Part shown: positions 15,010 to 23,175 of the stretch, piece after piece
Layout: every line of letters starts with the position of its first letter
How positions within the stretch are numbered: position 1 is the stretch's first letter
From: Trueperaceae bacterium
Lineage (GTDB): Bacteria; Deinococcota; Deinococci; Deinococcales; Trueperaceae
Assembly: GCA_011390455.1 (NCBI GenBank)
Contig: JAABSI010000020.1
Coordinates: 1-38,806, forward strand
Direction: 5' to 3'
Length of the DNA stretch: 38,806 nucleotides
Program-made: the position numbers and the translations under genes
The notes under the pieces: model-generated
Seen by the model: only the letters and a program-made list of their open reading frames with translations
Database searches by the model: none
Told to the model about the DNA's origin: nothing

Positions 15010-16182
15010 ATGCCCGTCGTGATCGCCAGTGCCGTCCGCACCGCCATCGGCGCCTTCCAGGGCGCCTTCGCCTCGGTCCCCGCCCCCGCGCTCGGCGCGG
15101 CGGCGATCCGCGCCGCGCTCACACGCGCCGCCCTCGCGCCCGAAGACGTCGACGTCGTGTACATGGGTCAGGTGCTGGCCGCCGGCACCGGTCAGGCGCC
15201 CGCGCGCCAGGCCGCGCTCGGGGCGGGCTTGTTGGACCGCACGCCGACGGTCACGCTCAACAAGATGTGCGGCAGCGGGCTGGAGGCCATCGTCCAGGGG
15301 TGGCGGGCGATCACGGTCGGCGACGCCCGGGTGGTCGTCGCCGGGGGGCAGGAGTCGATGAGCCAGGCCCCGTACGTGGTGCCCGGCGCGCGCGCCGGCC
15401 TGCGGTTGGGCGACGGCGTGCTCGTGGACACGATCCTGCGCGACGGCCTGGTCGACGCGTTCGACGGTCGCCACATGGGGAGCTGCGCCGAGGGCTGCGC
15501 CGTCGAGTACGCGATCGAGCGCGCCGATCAGGACGCTTACGCCGCGCGCTCGTACCGACGCGCGCAGGCGGCGACGAGCGACGGCCGCGCTTCGAACGAG
15601 ATCGTCCCCTTCGAGGTCGCGGGCCGCAAGGGGAGCGTCGTGGTGGACGTCGACGAAGGGCCGGCCAAGGTCGATTTCGAGAAGCTCCCGAAGCTGCGCC
15701 CGGCCTTCGATAAGACCGGCACGATCACCGCCGGCAACGCCTCGACCCTCAACGACGGCGCCGCCGCCGTCGTGCTCATGGACGAGGACCTCGCCATCGA
15801 GCGCGGCACCCCGGTGCGGGCGCGGATCGTCGGGCACGCGTCGCATGCGCAGGCGCCGGCCGACTTCGCGACCGCGCCGATCGGCGCCCTCCGCGCCCTG
15901 TTCGAGCGCACCGGTTGGGCGCCCGAGGAGGTCGACGTCTTCGAGGTCAACGAGGCCTTCGCGGTCGTGCCGATGGCGGTGGCGCGTGCCTTCGGCATCG
16001 ACGAGGAGCGCCTGAACGTGCTGGGCGGCGCGGTGGCGCTCGGGCACCCGATCGGCGCCTCCGGGGCCCGCATCGTCGTGACCCTGCTGAACGCCTTGGA
16101 GCTGACCGGCGGGCGGCGCGGCGTGGCCGCGATCTGCATCGGCGGCGGCGAGGCGTGGGCGCTCGCGGTGGAGCGCGTCTAG
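15010..16182 (+). CDS. Acetyl-CoA C-acetyltransferase (thiolase)
   Basis: A 390-residue thiolase with nucleophile Cys87 (LNKMCGSG), the NEAF motif, His346 (GHPIGASGAR) and Cys376 (CIGGG). These give the full catalytic set for acetoacetyl-CoA formation or cleavage. The length and the short covering loop fit the biosynthetic or AtoB type rather than the trifunctional type. ATG 15010 follows AAGGAGG (14999-15005), one of the few leadered genes here. The last four bases (CTAG) are shared with the convergent metallophosphoesterase stop. Confidence 0.94.
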   Translation: MPVVIASAVRTAIGAFQGAFASVPAPALGAAAIRAALTRAALAPEDVDVVYMGQVLAAGTGQAPARQAALGAGLLDRTPTVTLNKMCGSGLEAIVQGWRAITVGDARVVVAGGQESMSQAPYVVPGARAGLRLGDGVLVDTILRDGLVDAFDGRHMGSCAEGCAVEYAIERADQDAYAARSYRRAQAATSDGRASNEIVPFEVAGRKGSVVVDVDEGPAKVDFEKLPKLRPAFDKTGTITAGNASTLNDGAAAVVLMDEDLAIERGTPVRARIVGHASHAQAPADFATAPIGALRALFERTGWAPEEVDVFEVNEAFAVVPMAVARAFGIDEERLNVLGGAVALGHPIGASGARIVVTLLNALELTGGRRGVAAICIGGGEAWALAVERV

Positions 16183-16910
16183 GGTCGACCGGGCGAGTCG
16201 CTCTCGGGCATGCGCCCCAACTGCACGGCGTCCGCGACGACCTTGGGCAGCCCCCAGGCCACCAGGTCGAACGCCACCGCGGCCGTGTCGTACTCGATCT
16301 TGTCCATGCGCACGTCCACCCCGGCGTCGTCGATCGTCAGGAAGCAGACGTCCGCGCCCGGTTCGCCGTTGAGCGACAGCCCTACCGAGCCGGGGTTGAC
16401 CACCCAGCCGGCCCCCGAGACCTTCCGGAAGTAGGGGACGTGGCTGCCGCCGGCGGCCAGCAGCGTGCAGCGGTGGCGCTGGAGCATGCGCGTGAGCGTG
16501 ATCGGGTCCTGCTGCAGGTTGGTGCGGTCGCCGGGATCGTCGGCGCTCCCGTGGAAGGCGCGCAGCCGGCCGGCCGGGGTGTCGATGCGGCGCTGCACCG
16601 GCAGCGTGCGCATCCACTCGACGTGGCGCGGCTCGATCACCGTGCGCGTCCATTCGAGGGTGGCGTCGGCGACGCCCTTGCGGCCGCCGCGCTTGGCGAA
16701 ATCGAAGGCGATGCGTTCGTCCGCATCGCCCAGGCAGCACATCACGTTGGCGCGCTGGAGCAGGTCGAGGGTCTCGTTCGGGGTCGGGCCGTAGCCGACC
16801 AGGTCGCCGAGGCACACCACGCTCCCGGCGCCGGCGCGCCGCATCGCCTCGAGCGCCGCTTCGAGCGCCAAGACGTTGGCGTGCACGTCGGAGATGATGC
16901 CGATGACCAC
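16179..16910 (-). CDS. Calcineurin-like metallophosphoesterase with altered metal motifs
   Basis: A 243-residue YfcE/Mpp-like phosphoesterase. It retains D8-x-H10 (ISDVHAN), D36 (LGDLVGYGP), H120 and H157. Two canonical motifs differ: GN[HxY]D is GDAD (61-64, Asn replaced by Asp62), and the C-terminal GHTH is GGSH (154-157, first His lost). One or both metals may be bound unusually or weakly. The GTG at 16910 gives a family-length N-terminus and is six bases after TAGACT. Confidence 0.85.
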   Translation of the reverse strand: MVIGIISDVHANVLALEAALEAMRRAGAGSVVCLGDLVGYGPTPNETLDLLQRANVMCCLGDADERIAFDFAKRGGRKGVADATLEWTRTVIEPRHVEWMRTLPVQRRIDTPAGRLRAFHGSADDPGDRTNLQQDPITLTRMLQRHRCTLLAAGGSHVPYFRKVSGAGWVVNPGSVGLSLNGEPGADVCFLTIDDAGVDVRMDKIEYDTAAVAFDLVAWGLPKVVADAVQLGRMPESDSPGRP

Positions 16911-16916
16911 GCGGGC

Positions 16917-16922
16917 AGTCTA
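16917..16922 (-). promoter_or_regulatory. -10 element of the metallophosphoesterase gene
   Basis: TAGACT on the minus strand with six bases to GTG 16910; leaderless pattern. Confidence 0.5.
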
Positions 16923-16960
16923 GCAGCCGCGAACGGACCCGCGGCGGCGCGCCCTGGCGC

Positions 16961-18016
16961 TCATCGGCGCGCGCTCGAGGCGGCCGCGTCGCGCCACCAG
17001 GCTTCGACCGCGGCGCGGAAGGCCTCGGGGCACTCCTCGTGGGGGAGGTGGCCGCAGCCGTCGAGCTCGACCAAGCGGGCGCCGCCGGGCACGTGCACGA
17101 GGTCGGCGACCAGATCGCGGCTCTGCTCGACGGGCACGACCACGTCCTGGAGCCCGTGCACGATCAGGACCGGCACGCGCACCTCGGCGAGCCGGCCGGC
17201 GAGGTCGGGTTCGGCGCTCGCCTTGACCAGCTCCCACAGCGCGCGGTCCCAGTCGTGCGTCTGCAAGGGCCGCCGGTACGCCTCGAACACCTCGTCGTCC
17301 ATGCGCGTCGGGTCGGCCCACGAGCTGCGCAGGAAGTCGTCGCCGGTGCGCCCGCCGAGCTCGCGCATCAGCACGGGGCCGATCCGCTCCAGCTGCGGGG
17401 TGCGCAGCAGCGGCTTGCTCCACGCCGGCGCGCCGCCGCCGCGGTAGACGGCCGGTGCCACGAGCACCAGCGCCGCCGCCCGATCGGGGTGCTCGAGCGC
17501 CGTCTGCAGCGCGATCGCGCCGCCGGCCGAGTGGCCGACCAGCACGGCCGCCTCGGCGCCCATGGCGTCGATCAGCGCGACCGCGGTCGCGACCTGGGCC
17601 TCGGGGCCGTATGGGTTGGCGTCCTGCGCCCAACCGCCGGTCGGGCGGTCGGTGAGCCCGAACCCGGGCCGATCGTAGGCGAGCGCGACGTCGCCCGGGG
17701 CGGAGGCGTCGTTGCCGATCCACGGCAGCGTCGCCCCCCAGGAGCGGGTGTTGGCGCCGAAGCCGTGGAGCAGCAGGACCGGCGCGGCGCGCGGCGCCGG
17801 AAGCGCCGCCAGGTCGGTGGCGGGGGCGCCGTCGACGACTGCCTCGACGTGCACGTCGAGGCCGAGGGCGGGGGTCCAGGCCGAGCCCGGCCAGGCGAGA
17901 TCGCGCGTGGGGACGGTGTCGGCGAGCGGCGCGATCGGGATCACGAGCGGCCCGATCAGGGCGATCAGCAGGAGGGTGGCGAGGATCCAGAGGGAGACCT
18001 TGATGCGGAAGGGCAC
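16961..18016 (-). CDS. Membrane-anchored alpha/beta hydrolase
   Basis: A 351-residue protein with one N-terminal helix (residues 7-28) followed by an alpha/beta-hydrolase fold. Residues seen: oxyanion region LLLHGFGANTRSWG (81-94), nucleophile Ser163 in GHSAGG, acid Asp291 (HGLQDVVVPV) and His323 (GCGHLPHEE). The triad is complete. The substrate is unknown. The helix probably anchors the catalytic domain outside the membrane. GTG 18016 was chosen over longer frames because it is five bases after TTGGAT and places the helix at the very N-terminus. It diverges from the DUF1028 gene with a 61-base gap. Confidence 0.88.
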   Translation of the reverse strand: MPFRIKVSLWILATLLLIALIGPLVIPIAPLADTVPTRDLAWPGSAWTPALGLDVHVEAVVDGAPATDLAALPAPRAAPVLLLHGFGANTRSWGATLPWIGNDASAPGDVALAYDRPGFGLTDRPTGGWAQDANPYGPEAQVATAVALIDAMGAEAAVLVGHSAGGAIALQTALEHPDRAAALVLVAPAVYRGGGAPAWSKPLLRTPQLERIGPVLMRELGGRTGDDFLRSSWADPTRMDDEVFEAYRRPLQTHDWDRALWELVKASAEPDLAGRLAEVRVPVLIVHGLQDVVVPVEQSRDLVADLVHVPGGARLVELDGCGHLPHEECPEAFRAAVEAWWRDAAASSARR

Positions 18017-18021
18017 GCGCC

Positions 18022-18027
18022 ATCCAA
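18022..18027 (-). promoter_or_regulatory. -10 element of the alpha/beta hydrolase gene
   Basis: TTGGAT on the minus strand, five bases before GTG 18016; weaker match than the others. Confidence 0.35.
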
Positions 18028-18065
18028 CCACGCCAGCGGCCGTCCGCTCGGTCGCGCGCGGTTGG

Positions 18066-18071
18066 TACGCT
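18066..18071 (+). promoter_or_regulatory. -10 element of the DUF1028 gene
   Basis: TACGCT with six bases to ATG 18078; leaderless pattern. Confidence 0.5.
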
Positions 18072-18077
18072 CGACGC

Positions 18078-18944
18078 ATGACCCGTCTGGTGCACACCTT
18101 CTCGATCGTCGCGCGCGACCCCAAGACCGGCGACCTGGGCGTCGCCACCGCCTCCAAGTTCCTCGCCGTGGGGGCGGTGGTGCCGTTCGCCGTCGCCGAC
18201 GTCGGGGCGATCGCCACCCAGAGCTACGCCAACACCAGCTTCGGTCCACGCGCGATCGAGGCGCTGATGGCCGGCATGCCGCTCGACCTGGTCGACGCCG
18301 GCTTCCGGGCCACCGACCCGCAGATCGCGCAGCGCCAGTACGGCATGGTGGCCGCCGACGGCGCGAGCGTCAGCTTCACCGGCGAGGGCTGCCACCCTTG
18401 GGCGGGCGGCGTCGCCAAGCCGGGGCTGGCCGCGCAGGGCAACATCCTCGCGGGCCCCCAGGTGATCGACGCGCTCGTGGCGGGCTACGAGGACCACGAC
18501 GGGCCCTTCCCCGAGCGGCTGCTGGCGGGCCTGCTGGCCGCCGACCGCGCCGGCGGCGACCAGCGCGGCAAGCAGTCGGCGGCGCTGCTGGTCGTGCGCG
18601 ACGAGGGGGGCTACGGCGGGCTCAACGATCGCTACATCGACCTGCGCGTCGACGACGACGCCGACCCGGTGCCGCGGCTGCAGGCCCATCTGGCGCTGCA
18701 GCGGCTCTACTTCGAGAAGCCCGCCCAGGAGGACCTGCTCGCCATCGAGGGCGAGGTCGAGGCGCGGCTGCTGCGCGCGCTGGCCGCCGCCGGCCAGACC
18801 CCCGGCAGCGCCTGGGGCGACCCGGGGCGCGCGGCGCTGCGCGCGGTCGCGGGCGTCGAGAACCTCGAGGAGCGGCTCGTCGACGGCGACCGCGTCGACC
18901 GGGCGGTGCTCGAGCACCTCGAGCGGACCTTTCCGGCGGTCTGA
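18078..18944 (+). CDS. DUF1028 protein (Ntn-hydrolase-like fold)
   Basis: This 288-residue protein starts MTRLVHTFSIVARDPKTGDL and continues GVATASKFLAVGAVVPFA, the hallmark of DUF1028. GAIATQSYANTSFGPR and GNILAGPQVIDAL follow. The family has an Ntn-hydrolase-type fold with no settled activity. Here the C-terminal part extends past the domain with a basic/acidic helical tail (residues about 215-288). Its stop codon is the first three bases of a 14-base tandem repeat. Confidence 0.88.
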   Translation: MTRLVHTFSIVARDPKTGDLGVATASKFLAVGAVVPFAVADVGAIATQSYANTSFGPRAIEALMAGMPLDLVDAGFRATDPQIAQRQYGMVAADGASVSFTGEGCHPWAGGVAKPGLAAQGNILAGPQVIDALVAGYEDHDGPFPERLLAGLLAADRAGGDQRGKQSAALLVVRDEGGYGGLNDRYIDLRVDDDADPVPRLQAHLALQRLYFEKPAQEDLLAIEGEVEARLLRALAAAGQTPGSAWGDPGRAALRAVAGVENLEERLVDGDRVDRAVLEHLERTFPAV

Positions 18945-19011
18945 TCGGCGCGGGTTGATCGACGTGGGTTGATCGGGACGGGTTGATCGGCGCGGGTTGA
19001 TCGGCGCGGGG
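18942..19011. repeat. 14-base tandem repeat, five copies
   Basis: Five units of TGATCGGCGCGGGT with substitutions in copies 2, 3 and 5. The first unit begins at the DUF1028 stop codon. The array fills the gap between two convergent genes. No dyad symmetry of terminator type is present. Confidence 0.9.
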
Positions 19012-19024
19012 CGCGCGGCGCGGG

Positions 19025-19687
19025 TCAGCCGCCGCGGCCCACCAGCCCGGACTCGATCGCCTTGAGGACCGCGCGGGTGCGGTCGCGCACGCCGAGCTTG
19101 GCGAGGACGCGGCTGACGTGGTTCTTGACGGTGCCGTCGGTCAGCTCGAGCGCCTGGGCGATCCGCTTGTTGGTCCAGCCAGCGACCATCAAGCGCAGCA
19201 CCTCGGTCTCGCGCTCGGTGAGCGCCTCGAGCCCGTCGGGATCGGGGGTGGCGCCGTCGTCGGGGGCGGCGTCGCTCAGCGTGCGCACGATCCGCTCCGT
19301 CAGGGCCGGTTGCACCAGCGTGCGCCCCTCGTGGACGGTGCGGATCGCCTCCACCAGGATCTCGAGCCGGACGTCCTTGAGCAGGAAGCCCTTGGCGCCC
19401 AGCTTGAGCGCGTCCAGGGCGACCGCGTCGTCGTCGAAGGTCGTGAGGAGCAGCACCGGCGGCGCGTCCTCCATCCGCCGCAGTCGGGCGAGCACCTCGA
19501 GGCCGTCGACCACCGGCATGCGGACGTCGAGCAGCACGACGTCGGGGCGATCGGCGGCGATCCGCTCGAGGGCGGCCTCGCCGTCCTCGGCCTCGCCCAC
19601 GACCTCGATGCCCTCGGCGAAGCCGAGCAGGCTGCGCACCCCGTGGCGCACGAGCGTCTGATCGTCGACGAGCAGGACGCGGATCAC
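19025..19687 (-). CDS. NarL/LuxR-family response regulator
   Basis: A 220-residue protein with an N-terminal receiver domain (acidic pair D8/D9, phosphoacceptor D54 in VVLLDVRMP, conserved Lys in GFLLKDV). A C-terminal LuxR helix-turn-helix (LTERETEVLRLMVAGWTNKRIAQAL) follows. It is the output partner of the histidine kinase just upstream, overlapping it by GTGA; the GTG at 19687 was chosen for that reason. Likely targets are its own operon or the divergent ABC-exporter operon. Confidence 0.95.
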   Translation of the reverse strand: MIRVLLVDDQTLVRHGVRSLLGFAEGIEVVGEAEDGEAALERIAADRPDVVLLDVRMPVVDGLEVLARLRRMEDAPPVLLLTTFDDDAVALDALKLGAKGFLLKDVRLEILVEAIRTVHEGRTLVQPALTERIVRTLSDAAPDDGATPDPDGLEALTERETEVLRLMVAGWTNKRIAQALELTDGTVKNHVSRVLAKLGVRDRTRAVLKAIESGLVGRGG

Positions 19688-20886
19688 GCGGCCGGCTCCG
19701 GCCGCGCGGGGGTCGTCGGGACGAAGGCGGTCGCCACCAGGCCGCGGCGGGGGGCGGCGACGACCTCCAAGCGCCCGCCGAGGTCCTCGAGGCGCGCGCG
19801 CAGCCCGGCCAACCCCGTGCCGGGGGCCCCCGCGCGGCGCGGCGCCGCGGCGAGCTCGGCGGCGGAGGCGCCGCGCCCGTCGTCGCGCACCTCCAAGACC
19901 ACGCCGTCGGCCCGTTGCTCGAGCAGGACGCGCACCCGGCGGGCGTCGGCGTGCCGCAGCGCGTTGGTCAACAGCTCCTGGGCGCAGCGCAGCAGCACGT
20001 GGGCCGCCCGCGGGTCGGCGACGTGCATCCGCTCGGGCACGACCGCTTCCACCTCGGGCTCGGGCACGTCCTCGACGAGCGCCCGCACGGCGGAGGCGAC
20101 GTCGAGCCCCTCCTGGGCGCGGAGCGCGTGCACGGCCTCGCGGACGTCGTCGAGCAGGTTCCGAGCCAGCCCCTCCGCGCGGGCCAGCGGAGCGCGGACG
20201 GCCGGGCCGTCGCTGCGTCCGGCGACGTCGAGGTTGAGCACGAGGGCGGTCAGGTGGTGGCCGATCAGGTCGTGCAGCTCGCGCGCGATCCGCACGCGCT
20301 CGGCGACGCGCTCGTGCTCCACGAGGAGGCGGCGCGTGGCGCGCAGATCGGCGTTGCGGCGCTCGAGCGCCTCCCTTGCCGCCCGCTCGCGCACGCCGCC
20401 GCGGGTGGTGAGGTAGGCGAACCCCATGATCGCGGCGTAGCGCCCCGTCGCCAGGAGGACCTCGCCGCCCGTCGCCGCCTGGGCGGCCGCGACGGCGGCC
20501 GTCTGCAGGAGCAACCATGCCGCCCCGACCGCGGCCGGGAGCACGTGCGCCGCGTGGACGGCGGTCAGGACGAAGAGGACGGCGCTCGTCCCCTGCTCGG
20601 GCCGCGCGGCCAGGACGAGCGCGGCGAGGCCGGTCAGCAGCGCGAGCACGACGCGGTGCGCGCGGTAGCTCAGGTGCGCCAGGCGCCAGCTGGCGACGGC
20701 GCCGTAGAGCGCGCCGAAGGCCGCCCACGCCACGAGCGCCGTCGCCGTCGCCGCACCGCCGGCCGCGCCGCCGGGCGCGCCGCCCCCGCGGCCAAGGGCA
20801 TCGAGCACCAACGGCGCGCCCACCGCGAGCCACGCCACGAGCGCGGCGATCGCCAGGAAGCCGATGCGTTCGTCCCCGCGCGCCAT
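19684..20886 (-). CDS. NarL-type membrane sensor histidine kinase
   Basis: A 400-residue protein. About five to six membrane helices occupy residues 8-160, with almost no extracytoplasmic loops. A short coiled coil (165-195) follows, then HisKA_3 with phosphoacceptor His205 (RELHDLIGHHL), and an HATPase domain (ELLTNALRHADA, DDGRG, GTGLAGLRARLEDLGG). The lack of a large external domain suggests intramembrane sensing, as in DesK or LiaS types. ATG 20886 is five bases after TACCCT. A longer frame to 20961 adds a His-rich, non-conserved stretch and was not used. Confidence 0.93.
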   Translation of the reverse strand: MARGDERIGFLAIAALVAWLAVGAPLVLDALGRGGGAPGGAAGGAATATALVAWAAFGALYGAVASWRLAHLSYRAHRVVLALLTGLAALVLAARPEQGTSAVLFVLTAVHAAHVLPAAVGAAWLLLQTAAVAAAQAATGGEVLLATGRYAAIMGFAYLTTRGGVRERAAREALERRNADLRATRRLLVEHERVAERVRIARELHDLIGHHLTALVLNLDVAGRSDGPAVRAPLARAEGLARNLLDDVREAVHALRAQEGLDVASAVRALVEDVPEPEVEAVVPERMHVADPRAAHVLLRCAQELLTNALRHADARRVRVLLEQRADGVVLEVRDDGRGASAAELAAAPRRAGAPGTGLAGLRARLEDLGGRLEVVAAPRRGLVATAFVPTTPARPEPAA

Positions 20887-20891
20887 GCGGC

Positions 20892-20897
20892 AGGGTA
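20892..20897 (-). promoter_or_regulatory. -10 element of the histidine kinase gene
   Basis: TACCCT on the minus strand with five bases to ATG 20886. A perfect 12-base palindrome, CCGGGCGCCCGG (20898-20909), abuts it on the upstream side. Confidence 0.45.
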
Positions 20898-20947
20898 CCG
20901 GGCGCCCGGGGTCCGCCGGGGAGTGCCGATGGTCATGGGTGGCGTGG

Positions 20948-20961
20948 GTGCCGTTCGGCAC
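20948..20961. promoter_or_regulatory. Inverted repeat in the kinase/ABC divergent region
   Basis: GTGCCG-TT-CGGCAC, midway between the divergent starts at 20886 and 21012. It is a candidate response-regulator site, on position alone. Confidence 0.25.
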
Positions 20962-21011
20962 GCGCGCGCGCCGCCGCCCCGCCGCTACGGTCCCCCTCGG
21001 AGGTGCTCACC

Positions 21012-21125
21012 ATGAAGCTCAAGATCACGAAACGGCACGTGGCGATCGCGGCGCTCGCCGCCCCGCTCATCTTCGGCATCGGCTACTTCGCCGGGTACGG
21101 GTTCTTCGAATGGTTGAACCGATGA
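21012..21125 (+). CDS. 37-residue single-helix membrane protein
   Basis: A small gene with ATG at 21012 after GGAGG (20999-21003). The product has a basic start (MKLKITKRH), then one hydrophobic, glycine-containing helix (VAIAALAAPLIFGIGYFAGY), and ends FFEWLNR. Its stop overlaps the ABC ATPase start (ATGA), so it is the first gene of a four-gene exporter operon and translationally coupled to it. No family is recognised. It could be a small regulator or subunit of the exporter or of the neighbouring sensor kinase. The strong Shine-Dalgarno, the overlap and the clean helix support it being real. Confidence 0.75.
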   Translation: MKLKITKRHVAIAALAAPLIFGIGYFAGYGFFEWLNR

Positions 21126-22114
21126 CGGGGCTCACATCCGCGCGCGCCGCGGCGGCCGACCGACCGCCGATCGACGCCGTCCTGCGCGGCCGCGGGCTCG
21201 TCAAGCGCTACGGGGACGCCACGGTCGTGGACGAGCTCTCGCTCTCGATCGCCCCCGGCGAGGCGTACGGCCTGCTCGGACCCAACGGGGCCGGCAAGAC
21301 CACCACCATCTCGATGCTCGTCGGGCTGCTGGCGCCCGACGCGGGCGAGGTCGAGGTCGGCGGCCACCGGCTCGCCGAGGCGCCCGCCGCCTTCAAGGGC
21401 GCGGTCGGCTACGTGCCGCAGGACCTGGCGCTCTACGGCGACCTGACGGCGCGCGAGAACCTGACCTTCTTCGGGCGCCTCTACGGGCTCGCCGGGCGCG
21501 CCCTGGCGGGCCGGGTGCGCGCGGTGCTCGAGCAGGTCGGGCTGGCCGACCGGGCCGACGACCGCACCGAGACCTTCTCGGGCGGCATGAAGCGGCGCGT
21601 GAACATCGCCGCGGCGCTGCTGCACGAGCCCGACCTGCTCGTGCTCGACGAGCCGACCGTGGGGGTCGACCCGCAGAGCCGCACCGCCATCCTCGACGGG
21701 ATCGCGGCGCTGAACGCGGCCGGGATGGCGGTCCTCTACACCTCGCACTACATGGAGGAGGTCGAGCGGCTGTGCGACCGGATCGGCATCGTCGACCGCG
21801 GCCGGATGATCGCCGAGGGCTCGCGGCGCGAGCTCGTCGAGCGCCTCGACCAGGCCGACCGGATCGTCCTCGACGTGGACGGCGACGCCGAGGCGCTCGC
21901 GCGCGCCTGCGCCGAGGCGCCCGGCGTGCGCCACGTGGCCCACGCCCCGCGGCAGGTGACGCTGATGGTCGGCGGGGGGCGCGCGGCCTTGCCGCAGGTC
22001 CTCGCGCGCGCGGCCGAGGCGGGGGTCGCGGTCACCGGCGCGCACGTGGTCGAACCCGACCTCGAGGCGGTCTTCCTGCACCTGACCGGCAAGGCTCTGA
22101 GGGACGGGGCATGA
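21122..22114 (+). CDS. ABC-2 exporter ATP-binding protein (DrrA/CcmA type)
   Basis: A 330-residue ATPase with Walker [10 protein letters not shown] (53-61), signature FSGGMKRR, and Walker [15 protein letters not shown]-terminal extension of about 90 residues ([16 protein letters not shown] ... [20 protein letters not shown]) is typical of drug/lipid exporters. It is coupled to the small upstream gene and to the permease downstream by ATGA overlaps. The cargo is unknown. Confidence 0.94.
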   Translation: MTGLTSARAAAADRPPIDAVLRGRGLVKRYGDATVVDELSLSIAPGEAYGLLGPNGAGKTTTISMLVGLLAPDAGEVEVGGHRLAEAPAAFKGAVGYVPQDLALYGDLTARENLTFFGRLYGLAGRALAGRVRAVLEQVGLADRADDRTETFSGGMKRRVNIAAALLHEPDLLVLDEPTVGVDPQSRTAILDGIAALNAAGMAVLYTSHYMEEVERLCDRIGIVDRGRMIAEGSRRELVERLDQADRIVLDVDGDAEALARACAEAPGVRHVAHAPRQVTLMVGGGRAALPQVLARAAEAGVAVTGAHVVEPDLEAVFLHLTGKALRDGA

Positions 22115-23175
22115 GGGTCGCCTGGGTCGTCGCGGCGCGCGAGCTGCGCAGCCGCCTCCGCGACCGCTCGGCCTGGATCGTGGGGGTGGTGGCCCCGGTC
22201 GCGCTCGCGCTGATCGTCTCGTTCGCCTTCGGCGGGCGCGACGCCGGCTTCCAGGCAGAGGTCGGGTACGTGCCGGACGCGGAACTCGTCGACGCCTTCG
22301 TCGCGAACGCCCTCGAGCACCCGGACGCGGCCGGCGTCTGGACGGCTCGGCCCTTCGCCACGGTCGCCGACGCCGAGGCCGCGCTCGCCGCCGGCGAGGT
22401 CGCGGCGCTGGTCCTGGCCTCCGCGGACCCGCTCGGGCTGGACGTGGTGCGCGCGGCCCGCGCGCCGATCGCGGGCGACGCCTTGGCGGCGACGGCGCGG
22501 GCCTTCGCCGCTCGGGCCGCCGAGGGCGCCGACGCGTCCGCTTCGTGGACGGAGGCGCCGGTGCGCCTGGCCGAGGGGGGCGCGGCCGCCTACTTCGGTC
22601 CCGCGATGGCGATGCTCTTCGTCTTCTTCACGCTCGCGGCCGCGCCGCGCAGCCTGCTCGCCGAGCGCCGCCACGGGACCCTCGCGCGGGTGCGCGCCGC
22701 GCCGGTCTCGCTGGTGGCGGTGGTCGCGGGCAAGGCGCTCGCCGCCGCGGCGCTCGGCTTCGTCGGGATGCTCGCCGTGTGGGCGGTGACCTCCTGGGTC
22801 TTCGGCGTCTCGTGGGGCGACCCGCTCGCGGTGGTCGCGATCCTGCTCGCCTTCCTGCTGGCGGCCGCCGGGATCGCCACCCTCGCCTGCGCCTACGCGC
22901 GCAGCGACGCCGAGGCGGACGGCCTGGTCTCCTCGATCGCCTTCGTCCTGGCGATGGTGGGCGGCAACTTCGTGGTGCTGGGCGACATGCCGCCCGCGCT
23001 GCGGACGGTGGCGCTGGCGACGCCCAACGGTCGCGCGCTCGACGCCTTCACGACCCTGGCGGCCGACGGCGGCGGGATCGCCACGATCGTGGCGCCGCTG
23101 CTCGCCATCCTCGCCTTCGCGGTCGGCGCCTTCGCGCTGTCCGCGCCCGGCCTGCGCCGGTGGGTGGCGGCGTGA
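22111..23175 (+). CDS. ABC-2 exporter permease, first subunit
   Basis: A 354-residue protein. One N-terminal helix (about 19-37) is followed by a long extracytoplasmic segment, then five helices clustered in the C-terminal half, the ABC2_membrane_3 layout. It shares the segment FGVSWGDP with the next gene, so the two permeases probably arose by duplication and form a heterodimer. It starts at ATG 22111, overlapping the ATPase stop by ATGA. Confidence 0.9.
   Translation: MRVAWVVAARELRSRLRDRSAWIVGVVAPVALALIVSFAFGGRDAGFQAEVGYVPDAELVDAFVANALEHPDAAGVWTARPFATVADAEAALAAGEVAALVLASADPLGLDVVRAARAPIAGDALAATARAFAARAAEGADASASWTEAPVRLAEGGAAAYFGPAMAMLFVFFTLAAAPRSLLAERRHGTLARVRAAPVSLVAVVAGKALAAAALGFVGMLAVWAVTSWVFGVSWGDPLAVVAILLAFLLAAAGIATLACAYARSDAEADGLVSSIAFVLAMVGGNFVVLGDMPPALRTVALATPNGRALDAFTTLAADGGGIATIVAPLLAILAFAVGAFALSAPGLRRWVAA

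Noticed and set aside
13993..16815. Upstream extension of the hflX frame as one giant minus-strand protein
   Set aside because: The stretch is antisense to the stalk-domain and thiolase genes and has no domain similarity; it stays open only through GC bias.
18942..19011. CRISPR array
   Set aside because: The 14-base units are contiguous with no spacers, and no cas genes are present.
20887..20961. Longer N-terminus of the histidine kinase
   Set aside because: It would cover the -10 and palindromes of the intergenic region, and the added His-rich segment has no domain.
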